Shown: positions 52,516 to 61,963, numbered from the stretch's first letter. The stretch: 64,000 nt of DNA from Caballeronia hypogeia (GCF_001544875.2 NZ_FCOA02000013.1:124001-188000), one strand, 5' to 3'. Notes: generated by a model from the sequence alone, not told the origin. Numbers and translations: made by a program.

Positions 52516-54269
52516 TGCAGAGTCCTTGCCTGTTTAAAGATTGAGAGATCCGTCACCGTTTCGTCGCGCGTCGCTTCTACCGCATCCGCCGGCCGAGCCA
52601 GTTCCAGCCCGGCGAGATAGCCGAAGGTCATCGCCGGTCCGAGCGTGATGCCGCCGGCGGGATAGTGCCCGCCCATCATGCTCGCGGCGTCGTTTCCAAC
52701 CGCGTAAAGGCCGGAGATCGGCGCATGCGATGCGTCGAGCACGCGGGCGCGCGCGTCCGTCGCGAGTCCTGCGAAAGTGCCGAGGCTGCCGGGCAGAATC
52801 TTCACGGCATGGAACGGTCCTGCGGCGATCGGCGCGAGACACGCGTTCGGCGCATGCGAAGCATCGCCCTGAAAGCGGTTATAGGGCGTCGAGCCTTTGT
52901 GAAACTGCGGATCGAAACCGTCTTTCGCGTAAGCGTTATAGGCGGCGACCGTGTCGGCGAGGCCGCGCGCATCGATGCCGCATTGCTGCGCCAGCGCCGC
53001 CAGCGTCGGCGCGGATTTCAGATACCCGGCGCGCTCGTATGGCGCGAGGGGAAATGGAAACGGCTTCGCGAAACCGAGGCCATAACGGCGCTGAAACCGG
53101 TGATCGCAGACGAGCCACGCGCACACTTCCTCGCCCGGCGGGCTCGTGCCGATGAGCGCTGCGATGAAGTCGTGATACGACGACGCCTCGTTCACGAAGC
53201 GCCGCCCCGCGCGTGTCACGGCGATCACGCCCGGCTTCGCGCGCTCGATCAGATGCGGAAACGCGACATCCTCGCCCTTCGCTTTCGGCACCAGCGACAC
53301 CGGCGCCCACGCCGCGGCCGCCTCGAGCGACGCATCGAAATGCGCGCCAGCCGCTTCGCCGATGCGAATGCCATCGCCGGTATTGCTCTTCGGCGCAGCC
53401 GACCAGTGCGGCGTGTACGGAAAGGTATGCGCCTGCCGTTGCGCGTCATGCGGATAGCCGCCGCAGGCGAGCACCACGCCGCGGTGCGCGCGCACCTCGT
53501 GCATCACGCCCTCGATCTCGACGCGCGCGCCCGTCACCCGGTCTGCCTCGCGCATCAGCGAAACCGCCCGCGCCCGCGTGCGCAGATCGACGCCGCGATC
53601 CGCCGCCGATTTGAGCAGCCGCGCGACGAGCGCGTTGCCGTTGACGAGATGCATCGAGCGGCCGTGGCGCAGCTTGTGCCATGCGAACGTGGCGAAGCGC
53701 TTCGTCACGTGCCACGCGGACTTCGCACTGCGCGTCGCGTTCAGGAAATGCGCGAGATCCTGTCCCGACGCAATCGCCATCCCCTTGATCGTGACTTCGG
53801 CGAGCGGCGGACGCAGCTTCTCGATGAGCGCGCCGAGCTCGCGCCCGTCGAACGGCATCGCGCAGACGGAGCGGCCGCCGGTCGCCGCGCCCGGCGTGGT
53901 GTGAAAGTCCGGAACGCGATTGCCGTCGATGAAGCGCATCGACGTGTGGCGCTCGAAGTACTCGACCATGCGCGGACCTTGCTCGATCAGCGCATCGGTC
54001 TTGGCGGCGTCGAAGTGCGCGCCCAGCTCGCTTTTCAAATACGAGCGCGGCGCGTCGTCATCCTCGACGATGCCCGCGCGCGCCGCGAGCGGATTGCGCG
54101 GAATCCACATCCAGCCGCCCGACCATGCGGTCGTGCCGCCGAACACGTCCTCCTTTTCGCAGACAAGCACGCTCAAACCTTGCGTCGCCGCCGTGACGGC
54201 GGTCGCGAGCCCGCCCGCGCCGGAGCCCAGCACGAGGACGTCGCATTCGAGAATCGGTTCGTGCTTCAT
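52512..54269 (-). CDS. KstD-like FAD-dependent dehydrogenase, paralogue 2
   Basis: A 585-aa flavoprotein starting MKHEPILECDVLVLGSGAGGLATAVTAATQG. It has the family FAD motif, GGTTAWSGGWMWIP, RGVVLACGGYPHD, and the C-terminal active-site segment HYPAGGITLGPAMTFGYLAG. It belongs to the 3-ketosteroid dehydrogenase/fumarate-reductase-like group that introduces C=C bonds next to a ring ketone. It differs from paralogue 1 at the catalytic YP-x-G loop (YPAGG versus YPGPG), so the two probably act at different ring positions. It overlaps both neighbours by 4 bp. Confidence 0.9.
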   Translation of the reverse strand: MKHEPILECDVLVLGSGAGGLATAVTAATQGLSVLVCEKEDVFGGTTAWSGGWMWIPRNPLAARAGIVEDDDAPRSYLKSELGAHFDAAKTDALIEQGPRMVEYFERHTSMRFIDGNRVPDFHTTPGAATGGRSVCAMPFDGRELGALIEKLRPPLAEVTIKGMAIASGQDLAHFLNATRSAKSAWHVTKRFATFAWHKLRHGRSMHLVNGNALVARLLKSAADRGVDLRTRARAVSLMREADRVTGARVEIEGVMHEVRAHRGVVLACGGYPHDAQRQAHTFPYTPHWSAAPKSNTGDGIRIGEAAGAHFDASLEAAAAWAPVSLVPKAKGEDVAFPHLIERAKPGVIAVTRAGRRFVNEASSYHDFIAALIGTSPPGEEVCAWLVCDHRFQRRYGLGFAKPFPFPLAPYERAGYLKSAPTLAALAQQCGIDARGLADTVAAYNAYAKDGFDPQFHKGSTPYNRFQGDASHAPNACLAPIAAGPFHAVKILPGSLGTFAGLATDARARVLDASHAPISGLYAVGNDAASMMGGHYPAGGITLGPAMTFGYLAGLELARPADAVEATRDETVTDLSIFKQARTLQ

Positions 54270-56068
54270 TTGGCGTGAGCGTGGGCGTGTGCCGTCAGGT
54301 CGATGGGGAGCGCGTGTGCTTCGCCGCGTGCATCCGTCAGCGCGGCTCGTGTTGTCCTGCAACGCGCCGCCGCATGCCGCGCCGCGAGATAGCCGAACGC
54401 GAGCCCGGGGCCGAGCGTGATGCCCGGGCCGGGATAGACGCCGCCCATCACCGATTGCATGTCGTTGCCGCAGGCGTAGAGACCGCCGACCGGCTGGTCG
54501 TCGCGGTTCAGCACGCGCGCGTGCGTGTCGGTGACGAGGCCCGTCGCCGCGCCGATATCGCCCGGATAGAGCCGCACCGCGTAGAACGGCGCCAGCCCGA
54601 TCGGCCCGAGGCATTTGTTCGGGCCGCTCCAGTTGGCGTCGCCGTTGGCGTTCTGGTACGCGGTCGCGCCGCGCTGGAAATCCGCGTCGACGCCGCTTTT
54701 CGCGTAGCGGTTATTGCGCGCAACGCTGTCAGCGAGCCCGTTGCCGTCGATGCCGAGTTTCGTCGCCAGCTCATCGAGCGTGTTGCCTTCGACGAGATAG
54801 CCGTCCGCGAGAAACGGCGCGAGTCCCTTGCCGCCAGGACGCACCATGCCGAGACCGTACTTGCGCAATCCTTCGGAGTCCGTGACGAGATACGCGGGCA
54901 CGGAAGGCGTCGTCTTGTTGGCTTCCTGCATTGCGATACCGAACAGGTGATACGACGTGTTTTCATTGAGAAATCGCCGTCCCGTCTTGTCGACGGTGAT
55001 CATGCCCGGCTTGCCGCGATCCATGATGAAGTGCGGAAACACGGCGGTGCTGCCATCGGCGCGCTTGCGCACGGAAACCGGCGCCCAGAACGCGTTCGAC
55101 AGCGCGCCGTCGCCGAACCGCGCGCCCGCCGCGAGCGCCAGATCCTGCGCGCCGCCGGTGTGGCCGGGCGCCCCGGGGCACCAATCCGGATCAGCGCCCG
55201 GCAGCATCTCGCCGCGCCGTGTCGGATGACGGTTGAAACCGCCGCTCGCGAGAATCACGCCGCCCTTCACGCCGACGCGCCGCCGCTCGTTGACATGACT
55301 CAGCGTCACGGCTTCGATGCCATCCGCGCCTTTGTGCAGCGCCTCGACTTTCGTGCTGACGAGTACGGTGACGTCACGCTTGAGCAGCGAATACAGCAGG
55401 CGGCCGATCAACGCATTGCCCATGACGAGCCGCGTGCCGCGCGGCGCGCTCATGCGGTCGCGCGCATGACGCGCGAGCAGCTTCGCCGCGTGTCCGAACG
55501 ACGCGAGCGACTTCGTCATGTTGAGCAGATGCCCGACATCGTCGCGGTCGACCATCATGCCGCCGAGCACGGTGAATTCGGCAATCGGCGGACGGATCAG
55601 CGCAAAGGCGCGGCCGAGCTTGCGGCCGTCGAATGGCAGCGGCTCCAGCGCGCGGCCGCGCAGCGTCGAGCCTTCGACTTCCGACAGGTAATCCGGATGG
55701 AACGGGCGCGCCCGGTATTTCACGTCGGAGTTCGCTTCGATATGCGCAACCGCTTTCGGGCCCGCATCGAGAAACGCACGGCGCATCGCGTTGCTGCTGC
55801 GCCCGCCCACCGCGCGGTTCAGAAAGCCTTCGGCGTTGGCCGACGTATCGTCGCGATTGACGCCCGCCGCATGGGGCGACGCCGGAATCCACGTCGTGCC
55901 GGCCGAATATGCCGTCGTGCCGCCCACGAACTCCGTGCTTTCGACGAGCAGCACACGCGCGCCGTCGATCGCCGCGAACAGCGCCGCCGACATGCCCGCG
56001 CCGCCCGCGCCGACCACAACGACGTCGAACGTCTCGTTCTGTCCTAAATTGCCCAGTGTCTCCACCAT
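54266..56068 (-). CDS. KstD-like FAD-dependent dehydrogenase, paralogue 1
   Basis: A 600-aa flavoprotein, first gene of the operon. The FAD motif is VVVVGAGGAGMSAALFAA, then EFVGGTTAYSAGTTWIP, GVILASGGFNRHP, RFLNENTSYHLFG and the C-terminal VYPGPGITLGPGLAFGYLAA, which retains the Tyr and Gly used by 3-ketosteroid-1-dehydrogenase to bind the ketone. The C-terminus ends in a His/Ala-rich tail (LTAHAHAHAK). It is a tandem paralogue of the next gene. The substrate may be a cyclohexanone-type acid rather than a steroid, since no other sterol genes are nearby. Confidence 0.9.
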   Translation of the reverse strand: MVETLGNLGQNETFDVVVVGAGGAGMSAALFAAIDGARVLLVESTEFVGGTTAYSAGTTWIPASPHAAGVNRDDTSANAEGFLNRAVGGRSSNAMRRAFLDAGPKAVAHIEANSDVKYRARPFHPDYLSEVEGSTLRGRALEPLPFDGRKLGRAFALIRPPIAEFTVLGGMMVDRDDVGHLLNMTKSLASFGHAAKLLARHARDRMSAPRGTRLVMGNALIGRLLYSLLKRDVTVLVSTKVEALHKGADGIEAVTLSHVNERRRVGVKGGVILASGGFNRHPTRRGEMLPGADPDWCPGAPGHTGGAQDLALAAGARFGDGALSNAFWAPVSVRKRADGSTAVFPHFIMDRGKPGMITVDKTGRRFLNENTSYHLFGIAMQEANKTTPSVPAYLVTDSEGLRKYGLGMVRPGGKGLAPFLADGYLVEGNTLDELATKLGIDGNGLADSVARNNRYAKSGVDADFQRGATAYQNANGDANWSGPNKCLGPIGLAPFYAVRLYPGDIGAATGLVTDTHARVLNRDDQPVGGLYACGNDMQSVMGGVYPGPGITLGPGLAFGYLAARHAAARCRTTRAALTDARGEAHALPIDLTAHAHAHAK

Positions 56069-56148
56069 CGATTCGCTCCAGACCGTTTCTCATCGCCATT
56101 CATTCGACGATTCGAAATATGTGTTTGCTGTAGAACTCACTTTGATAT

Positions 56149-56163
56149 TGGAATAGTATTCCA
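56149..56163. promoter_or_regulatory. IclR-type operator TGGAAT-AGT-ATTCCA
   Basis: A perfect 15-bp palindrome in the 143-bp gap between the divergent flavoprotein operon and reductase gene. It matches the outer arms and length of the E. coli IclR site TGGAAATNATTTCCA. It lies 81 bases from the minus-strand start and 49 from the plus-strand start, so one protein could control both. Confidence 0.7.
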
Positions 56164-56211
56164 CAAATGCTACCGATGCAAAGTTCTTTTTGAGACAACG
56201 AAGGAGACGAT

Positions 56212-57099
56212 ATGCGTGTGCTGGTGACAGGCGGAAGTGGATTTCTGGCGGCGTGGGTGATGCGCCGCCTGCTCGCGCGCGGCATGCAGGTTCGGGCTTT
56301 CGACCTGCGCGAAGACGCCCGGCTGGTGCGCGCGCTTGCGCCGGAACGGGCCGATACGATCGACTGGCGGACCGGCGATATCGCCGAGGCGCGCGATGCG
56401 GCGCGCGCGCTCGATGGCTGCGACGCGGTCATCCATCTGGCGCGCGTGCTCACGCCCGCGTGCGCCGCCGATCCGGTGCGGGGCGCGCGCATCAATCTGA
56501 TCGGCACGCTCAATGTGTTCGATGCCGCCATCGCGTGCGGCATCGGCTCGGTGCTGTATGCGAGCAGCGCGGGCGTGTTCGGCCCCGACGACGGCGCAAC
56601 GCCCTTCCCTACGACCCATTACGGCGCGTTCAAGCTCGCTTGCGAAGGCTCGGCGCGCGCTTACTGGCACGATCGCGGCATTTCGAGCGTCGGCTTCAGG
56701 CCGCTCGTGGTGTACGGCGCGGGGCGGGAAACCGGTTCGAGCGCAGGGCCCAGCCTCGCCTGCCGGGCGGCCGCGCGCGGCGAGCGCTACACGATTCCGT
56801 TCACGGGCGCGACCGGCCTGGTCTACGCCGACGATGTCGCCGCCGCCTACGAGCTCGCGCTCACGTGCGGATTCACCGGCGCGCGCGCGTTCACGCTCGC
56901 GGGAGAGATTACGCCGATGGAGCGCGTGATCGACCATCTACGGCGAATCGCTCCGGATGCGGATATCGACGCTTCGGGCGCGCCGCTGCCAATCGCGACA
57001 TCGTTCCCCGACGATCCGTCGCTCGCGCGGCTGCTGCCCGATCTGCCCGCGACATCGCTCGCCGACGGCTTGCGGCAAACCGTGGCGTTCTATCGATAG
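56212..57099 (+). CDS. NAD-dependent epimerase/dehydratase family (extended SDR)
   Basis: A 295-aa extended short-chain dehydrogenase. The cofactor motif is MRVLVTGGSGFLAAWVMRR and a Ser-rich strand follows (VLYASSAGVFG). The usual YxxxK catalytic pair appears as HYGAFKLACEGSA (Tyr and Lys four apart). It reduces or epimerises an activated sugar or a ring ketone with NAD(P). It is divergent from the flavoprotein operon across an IclR-type operator, so it probably belongs to the same pathway. GAAGGAGA precedes the ATG. Confidence 0.88.
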   Translation: MRVLVTGGSGFLAAWVMRRLLARGMQVRAFDLREDARLVRALAPERADTIDWRTGDIAEARDAARALDGCDAVIHLARVLTPACAADPVRGARINLIGTLNVFDAAIACGIGSVLYASSAGVFGPDDGATPFPTTHYGAFKLACEGSARAYWHDRGISSVGFRPLVVYGAGRETGSSAGPSLACRAAARGERYTIPFTGATGLVYADDVAAAYELALTCGFTGARAFTLAGEITPMERVIDHLRRIAPDADIDASGAPLPIATSFPDDPSLARLLPDLPATSLADGLRQTVAFYR

Positions 57100-57170
57100 G
57101 GGCGAACCGCGCCTTGGCACCGCGAAATTTTTGGGGGACGATTCGCATCTTCAAGACCACGGTGTCAGGT

Positions 57171-58889
57171 ATGCACGATCCGAATCGAACCCCGGCGGCC
57201 AGAACGAAGCTGCTCAAAGGCATCCTTCCGGTCAGCCGCGCCAGCGCCGTGCGCGACGCGCTTGCGGGCGTCTCGCTCGCGTCGATGGACATTCCGCAGG
57301 TGCTCGGCTATGCGCGCATCGCCGGCATGCCTGCGGTGACGGGCCTCTACACGGCCTTTCTGCCGCTGCTCGCGTTCGCGCTGTTCGGCGCGTCGCGGCA
57401 TCTCGTGGTGGCCGCCGATTCCGCCACCGCGACGATCTTCGCCAGCAAACTCTCGTCGATGGCCGCGACGAGCAGCCCCGAATACGTGGCGCTCGCCGGC
57501 ATGGTCGCGCTCCAGACCGCCGTGCTCCTGCTGCTCGCGCGGCTTTTCAAGCTCGGCTTCCTCGCCGATTTCCTCTCGCGCACGGTGCTCGTCGGCTTTC
57601 TTGCGGGCGTCGGCGTACAGGTGTCGATCGCCATGCTGGGCGATCTGTTCGGCATGACGGTGCCATATCCGTCCTCGCGCAGTCTCGCGCAACTCGTGTA
57701 TGTGATCACGCATGTCATGCAGGCGCACTGGTCGACGCTCGGCCTCGCGCTCGCCGTGATCGTCGCGATTCTCGGCTGCAAACGCGTCGCGCCGCGCCTG
57801 CCGATGCCGCTCATCGCCGTGGTCGGCAGCATCGCGGCGAGCAAGATGCTCGATTTCGGCGCGCACGGCATGGCGGTGCTGGGTCCGGTCGATGGCGGTT
57901 TGCCGCCGTTGCGCTTTCCCGCCGTCACCTGGCAGCAGTGCCTCGATCTCATGCCCGTGGCGGCCTCGTGTTTCGTCATGATCATCGCGCAGAGCGCGGC
58001 GGCCGCGCGCGTGTTCGCGCAGCAGTACCGCGAGGAAGTCGACACCAACGGCGATATCCTCGGTCTCGCGGCGGCCAACGCGGCGGCGGCGCTGAGCGGC
58101 ACGTTCGTCGTCAACGGCAGCCCGACGCAGACCGCGATGGCCGAGCGCGCGGGCACGCGCAGCCAGTTCGGGCAGCTCGTTTTCGCGGTCGTGGTGGCCG
58201 TCGTGCTGCTGTTCCTGAGCGGCTATCTGCGCTATCTGCCGCATTGCGTGCTGGCGGGCATCGTCTTCACGATCGCGATCGGCCTCGTCAACGTGCAGAG
58301 CCTGAAGGACATTCGCGCCGAGAGTCCGGGCGAATTCGCGCTCGCGCTCATTACGGCGGCGGCGGTCGTGCTGGTGGGCGTCGAGCACGGCATTCTGCTG
58401 GCGGTCGCGCTCTCGCTGATGCGCCACGTGCGGCACAGCTACCATCCGCACACGATGGTGCTCACGCCCGTCGAGGCCGGCAAACCCTGGCAGTTCATGC
58501 CCACGAAACCCGGCGCGATGACCGCGCCGAACCTGATCGTCTACCGCTTCGGCGCCGATCTGTTCTACGCCAACGATCATTTCTTCGCGGCGGAGGTGAC
58601 GCAGCTCGTCGATACGGCGCCGGAGGATTTGCGCCATCTCGTCGTCGATGCCGGCGCGATCACCGATCTCGACTACTCCGCCGCGCGCACTATCGGCGAG
58701 CTCATCGAAACACTGCGCGCGCGCGGCGTGGCGGTGAGCTTCGGGCGCGTCAATCCGTTTCTGCGCGGCGACATGGACCGGCACGGCCTGACGCCGGTGC
58801 TCGGTGTAACGAACGTGTTCGAAACCCTGCACGAGGCGCTCGCGGCGGCAGGGGTGAGGGTCTCCGCGCACGAACCGGAACCGCTCTGA
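57171..58889 (+). CDS. SulP-family anion transporter with STAS domain
   Basis: A 572-aa inner-membrane transporter. The SulP core (about 20-430) includes VRDALAGVSLASMDIPQVLGYARIAGMPAVTGLYTAFLP near the N-terminus and NGSPTQTAMAERAGTRSQ in the middle. The cytoplasmic STAS domain (about 445-565) has HLVVDAGAITDLDYSAARTI. Family members move sulfate, bicarbonate or dicarboxylates. The start is ATG 57171; an in-frame GTG lies three codons upstream. It follows the reductase gene by 71 bp on the same strand. Confidence 0.92.
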   Translation: MHDPNRTPAARTKLLKGILPVSRASAVRDALAGVSLASMDIPQVLGYARIAGMPAVTGLYTAFLPLLAFALFGASRHLVVAADSATATIFASKLSSMAATSSPEYVALAGMVALQTAVLLLLARLFKLGFLADFLSRTVLVGFLAGVGVQVSIAMLGDLFGMTVPYPSSRSLAQLVYVITHVMQAHWSTLGLALAVIVAILGCKRVAPRLPMPLIAVVGSIAASKMLDFGAHGMAVLGPVDGGLPPLRFPAVTWQQCLDLMPVAASCFVMIIAQSAAAARVFAQQYREEVDTNGDILGLAAANAAAALSGTFVVNGSPTQTAMAERAGTRSQFGQLVFAVVVAVVLLFLSGYLRYLPHCVLAGIVFTIAIGLVNVQSLKDIRAESPGEFALALITAAAVVLVGVEHGILLAVALSLMRHVRHSYHPHTMVLTPVEAGKPWQFMPTKPGAMTAPNLIVYRFGADLFYANDHFFAAEVTQLVDTAPEDLRHLVVDAGAITDLDYSAARTIGELIETLRARGVAVSFGRVNPFLRGDMDRHGLTPVLGVTNVFETLHEALAAAGVRVSAHEPEPL

Positions 58890-59079
58890 CGCGGTTGTTG
58901 GTTTCCGTTCCTGTAGGGGGCGCATATTCCGACCGTTCGCTGCCCCGGAAATTTACGCATTTTATTGAACAGGATTCCATTTTCGATTAGCATTCTTCAA
59001 AGGCGCACCACTTTCTTACACCCGATCGGGCTCGCGGACGAAGACCGTCGCGGGCTCCAACCCGGAGGCAATCGACGCA

Positions 59080-59907
59080 ATGGCGCAGGACACATCTTTT
59101 TCCGCATCGCTCGATGAGGGCTTGAGCGGCGCGACTCGCGTGTATTTCATCGTCGGCGATCCGATCGCGCAGGTGCGCTCGCCGGCGGGCGTGACCGCCG
59201 CATTGCGGGCGGCGGGCCGCGATGCGATCGTGATTCCGGCGCACGTCGCGCCCGCCGATCTGGATGCGTTTTTCGCGAGCATCGCCCGGTTGCAGAACTG
59301 CGACGGCGTCATCATCACCGTGCCGCACAAGTTCAGCGCGACGGCCCATTGCGAATCTCTGACCGATGAAGGCGCGTTCCTCGGCGCGGTCAACATGCTC
59401 AGGCGCAATGCCGACGGCACGTGGCACGGCGGGGCGTCTGACGGCATCGGCATGGTGGCGGCGCTGCGCGATGCGGGCTGCGATCCGGCCTCGAAGCGCG
59501 CGCTTCTGATCGGCGCGGGCGGCGCGGGGTCGGCGATCGGCCACGCGCTCGTCGAGGCGGGCGTCGCCTCGCTCGCGATCCGCGATTTCGACGCCGTGCG
59601 CACGAGCGCCCTCGCCTCGCGTCTGGCGGCGCTGGGCCGCGGCACGGTGAACGTCGCGGACGATGCGGGCGCGGAAACCTACGATCTGATCGTGAACGCA
59701 TCGCCGGCTGGCATGCGTCCCGGCGATCCGCTGCCGATCGACGTCTCGAACCTGCCCGCGACGACCTTCGTTGGCGACGTGGTCACCAAGCCGCCGCTCA
59801 CGCCGTTCATCGAAGCCGCCCGCGCGCGCGGCTGCACGACTGTCACCGGCACGCAGATGTTCGGCCGGGTGTGCGATGCGATCGTCGCGTATCTGCTGAA
59901 GAACTGA
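59080..59907 (+). CDS. Shikimate/quinate dehydrogenase family protein (AroE-like)
   Basis: A 275-aa NAD(P)-dependent enzyme. The substrate Ser is in VRSPAGVT, catalytic Lys in ITVPHKFSA, catalytic Asp in GGASDGIGM, nucleotide motif LLIGAGGAGSAIG, and C-terminal substrate Gln in GTQMFGRVCDAI; all expected active-site residues are present. The NTD motif reads ASD, as in secondary (catabolic) members rather than biosynthetic AroE. It is likely a hydroaromatic dehydrogenase acting with the nearby TIM-barrel and KstD-like enzymes; this is inferred from context. Confidence 0.88.
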   Translation: MAQDTSFSASLDEGLSGATRVYFIVGDPIAQVRSPAGVTAALRAAGRDAIVIPAHVAPADLDAFFASIARLQNCDGVIITVPHKFSATAHCESLTDEGAFLGAVNMLRRNADGTWHGGASDGIGMVAALRDAGCDPASKRALLIGAGGAGSAIGHALVEAGVASLAIRDFDAVRTSALASRLAALGRGTVNVADDAGAETYDLIVNASPAGMRPGDPLPIDVSNLPATTFVGDVVTKPPLTPFIEAARARGCTTVTGTQMFGRVCDAIVAYLLKN

Positions 59908-60034
59908 GCATCAGTCGATCGAATCGGAGCAATCTGGTTTCACCGAGGCCCGCATTGCTGCAACATTCCCGCCGCGCATTTGCATCCCTCGCGGATGCGC
60001 GACGGCTTTCCGGCTCTGGACAGAACCGCCTCTG

Positions 60035-60064
60035 AAAAGCCGCCCCTCACGGGCGGCTTTTTCT
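60035..60064 (+). terminator. Rho-independent terminator
   Basis: AAAAGCCGCCC (60035-60045) pairs with GGGCGGCTTTT (60051-60061) around CTCAC, followed by TTCTT. It lies 128 bases after the aroE-like stop; the gap also holds a smaller hairpin GCATCC-N5-GGATGC near 59981-59997. Confidence 0.9.
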
Positions 60065-60176
60065 TGCGTGACTTTCCGGCCGCGCCGCCCTGCGCGCCAC
60101 GCATTGCGCTTCGTTGCGATGGGACGCGCTGATCGAGGGCCCTTGAAATGCGTGCGAACGCACGCAAGAGGCTGTA

Positions 60177-60650
60177 ATGAAACTGGATCAAAGCTTAGTT
60201 CAACGCATGGCGCGCGCGGGCGTCGCGGCTGTCGCGTTCGCCATGCTCACGGCGTGCGCGAGCGCACCGGGCGCATCCGGCGCAGCGGCGCCGTTGCCGG
60301 CGGACAGCACCGTCGCGACCGGACGTATCGTCGGCAAGCAGTATTTGACGACCGTGTCCACCGGCGCTGCGCCCGCGGCCGGCCCGACCGTAGGCGTGGG
60401 CGCCGGCGGCATCGGCGGCAATGGCTGGAGCGGCGGTGGCGCGGGCGCGGGCCTGAGCTTCGACCTCACGAACCTGTTCCAGAAGAGCCCGGAGCAGACG
60501 GCGAAGGTGTATCGCTACAGCGTGCAGATGCAGGACGGATCGAAACGCGATGTCGACAGCACGCTCGATCTCACCGACGGCGCGTGCGTGACGACGATCG
60601 ATTCCAGCGCGCCGGGTTATCCGCGACTGGCCCCGGCCGGTTCGTGCTGA
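60177..60650 (+). CDS. Predicted lipoprotein, Gly-rich, function unknown
   Basis: A 157-aa protein with a lipoprotein signal (RMARAGVAAVAFAMLTAC, lipobox LTAC at about residue 27). The mature part has a Gly-rich stretch (GVGAGGIGGNGWSGGGAGAG) and a C-terminal beta-rich domain with two cysteines (DGACVTTI and final GSC). The layout is like outer-membrane lipoproteins of the Pcp/SlyB type, though I cannot confirm the family. Its 3' end overlaps the convergent glycosyltransferase gene by 34 bp. Confidence 0.72.
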   Translation: MKLDQSLVQRMARAGVAAVAFAMLTACASAPGASGAAAPLPADSTVATGRIVGKQYLTTVSTGAAPAAGPTVGVGAGGIGGNGWSGGGAGAGLSFDLTNLFQKSPEQTAKVYRYSVQMQDGSKRDVDSTLDLTDGACVTTIDSSAPGYPRLAPAGSC

Positions 60651-61963
60651 TGCGCCTGGGCGGCTCTTTCCGTGAGCCGTCCGTTGAGCGCCGCGGCGAT
60701 CCGCCCGACGACCGGAGCCCAGTCGCCCGGGACGCGTTGGCGCACGAGTTGCACCGAGTCGTACCAGGGCTGGGTCTCGCCCTCTCCCCAGCACCAGTGT
60801 GAGGCGCGATCTATCATAGCGAGCACTGGCTTGCCGAGCGCGCCACCGAGATGCAGCGGCGAGCTGTCGACGGTCACGAGCACGTCCAGCGCGCTGACGA
60901 GCGCAGCCGAGTCGTGAAAATGTTCGCGAAATTCGGGAAGGCCTGCGATGCGCGCCCCCGCCGAGCGCATCGCGGAGATGTCGCTCTCGCGGCCCGGCGT
61001 CACCGGATGAAACACCACGCCGGACAATTGCCAGAGCGGCGCGAGAGCGTCCAGAGGAATGCTGCGCTGCGCATCACGCCGATGCGTCGGGCTGCCCGCC
61101 CAGACGAGCCCCACGCGCAATGCGTTCGCGCCGTCCGCCGCGAGCACGCGACGCCACGCCTCGATCAGTTCAGGCGCGGCGTCCAGGTAGGCGCGGCCGT
61201 CGACTTCGTTCGGCAGGAGCCCGATCCACATGGGCATGCTCATCATGCCGACGGTGTAATCGACCGCACCGAAATCCTGCGTCTCGAGCGCAACGCAGCC
61301 CGGCACGAATCGTTCTACGAGCGGATGCAACGGCCCACGCACCGCCAGCAGCGCCTCACCGCGGTGTCTTCGCACGCCTTCGGCAAAGCGCGGAAAGAAG
61401 CGCACGAACTGAAGGTCGTCGCCCAGCCCGAGCTCGCTGTAGACCACGACGCGCTTGCCGTCGAGCGGCTGCCCGCGCCAGCGCGGCGCGATTGCTTCCA
61501 TGCGGTTGACGACGCCGTTCTCGCCGCGTTCCGAGAGCCTTTGGGCGAATCGCACCCAGCCGTCTCGCCAGGCGCCGCGGCGCAATTCGAGATCGGCGAG
61601 ATCTACGGAGAGCCAGTTCGCATCGGGCGTCTGCGAAAGCGCAACGCGATACAGCGCTTCGGCTTCGTCATAACGCGACTGCTCGTTGAGATACATGGCG
61701 ATCGCGCCGGTCACGCGGCCATCGGTCGGATGATGAAGCGCGGCCTCACGCATGACCGCCTCAGCCGACACGCTGTCATGGCGCACCCAATGGCAGTGAC
61801 TCAGTTGCCAGCGCAATTCGAAATCCTGCGGAAAATGCTGCACGGCTTCGCGGCAGAACCGTTCCAGCGCCGGCCAGTCGCGTGATTCGCGGAACGCGAG
61901 CGCAGTGGCAAGGGCGTGGCCCGGATCGTCCTGCAACGGCGAGTCGGATTGATCGTGAGTCAT
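60617..61963 (-). CDS. TPR-containing GT9-like glycosyltransferase
   Basis: A 448-aa cytoplasmic protein. The N-terminal ~150 residues are tetratricopeptide repeats (WPALERFCREAVQHFPQDFELRWQLSHCHW; SRYDEAEALYRVALSQTPDANWLSVDLADLELRRG). The C-terminal half resembles heptosyltransferase-like GT-B folds: VVVYSELGLGDDLQFVRFFPRF, RVGLVWAGSPTHRRDAQRSIP, and ALDVLVTVDSSPLHLGGALGKPVLAM. Such fusions are found in protein or flagellin glycosylation and surface polysaccharide synthesis. No partner genes are adjacent. Confidence 0.83.
   Translation of the reverse strand: MTHDQSDSPLQDDPGHALATALAFRESRDWPALERFCREAVQHFPQDFELRWQLSHCHWVRHDSVSAEAVMREAALHHPTDGRVTGAIAMYLNEQSRYDEAEALYRVALSQTPDANWLSVDLADLELRRGAWRDGWVRFAQRLSERGENGVVNRMEAIAPRWRGQPLDGKRVVVYSELGLGDDLQFVRFFPRFAEGVRRHRGEALLAVRGPLHPLVERFVPGCVALETQDFGAVDYTVGMMSMPMWIGLLPNEVDGRAYLDAAPELIEAWRRVLAADGANALRVGLVWAGSPTHRRDAQRSIPLDALAPLWQLSGVVFHPVTPGRESDISAMRSAGARIAGLPEFREHFHDSAALVSALDVLVTVDSSPLHLGGALGKPVLAMIDRASHWCWGEGETQPWYDSVQLVRQRVPGDWAPVVGRIAAALNGRLTERAAQAHQHEPAGASRG

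Noticed and set aside
54275-56047. 590-codon plus-strand frame opposite KstD-like gene 1
   Set aside because: Antisense shadow; the flavoprotein on the minus strand carries all expected motifs.
56665-56680. Second sigma-54-like match (TGGCACG with correct GC spacing)
   Set aside because: Inside the reductase coding sequence with no gene start behind it; taken as chance.
59940-60191. 83-codon minus-strand frame around the terminator
   Set aside because: Spans a strong terminator hairpin and promoter region; no ribosome site.
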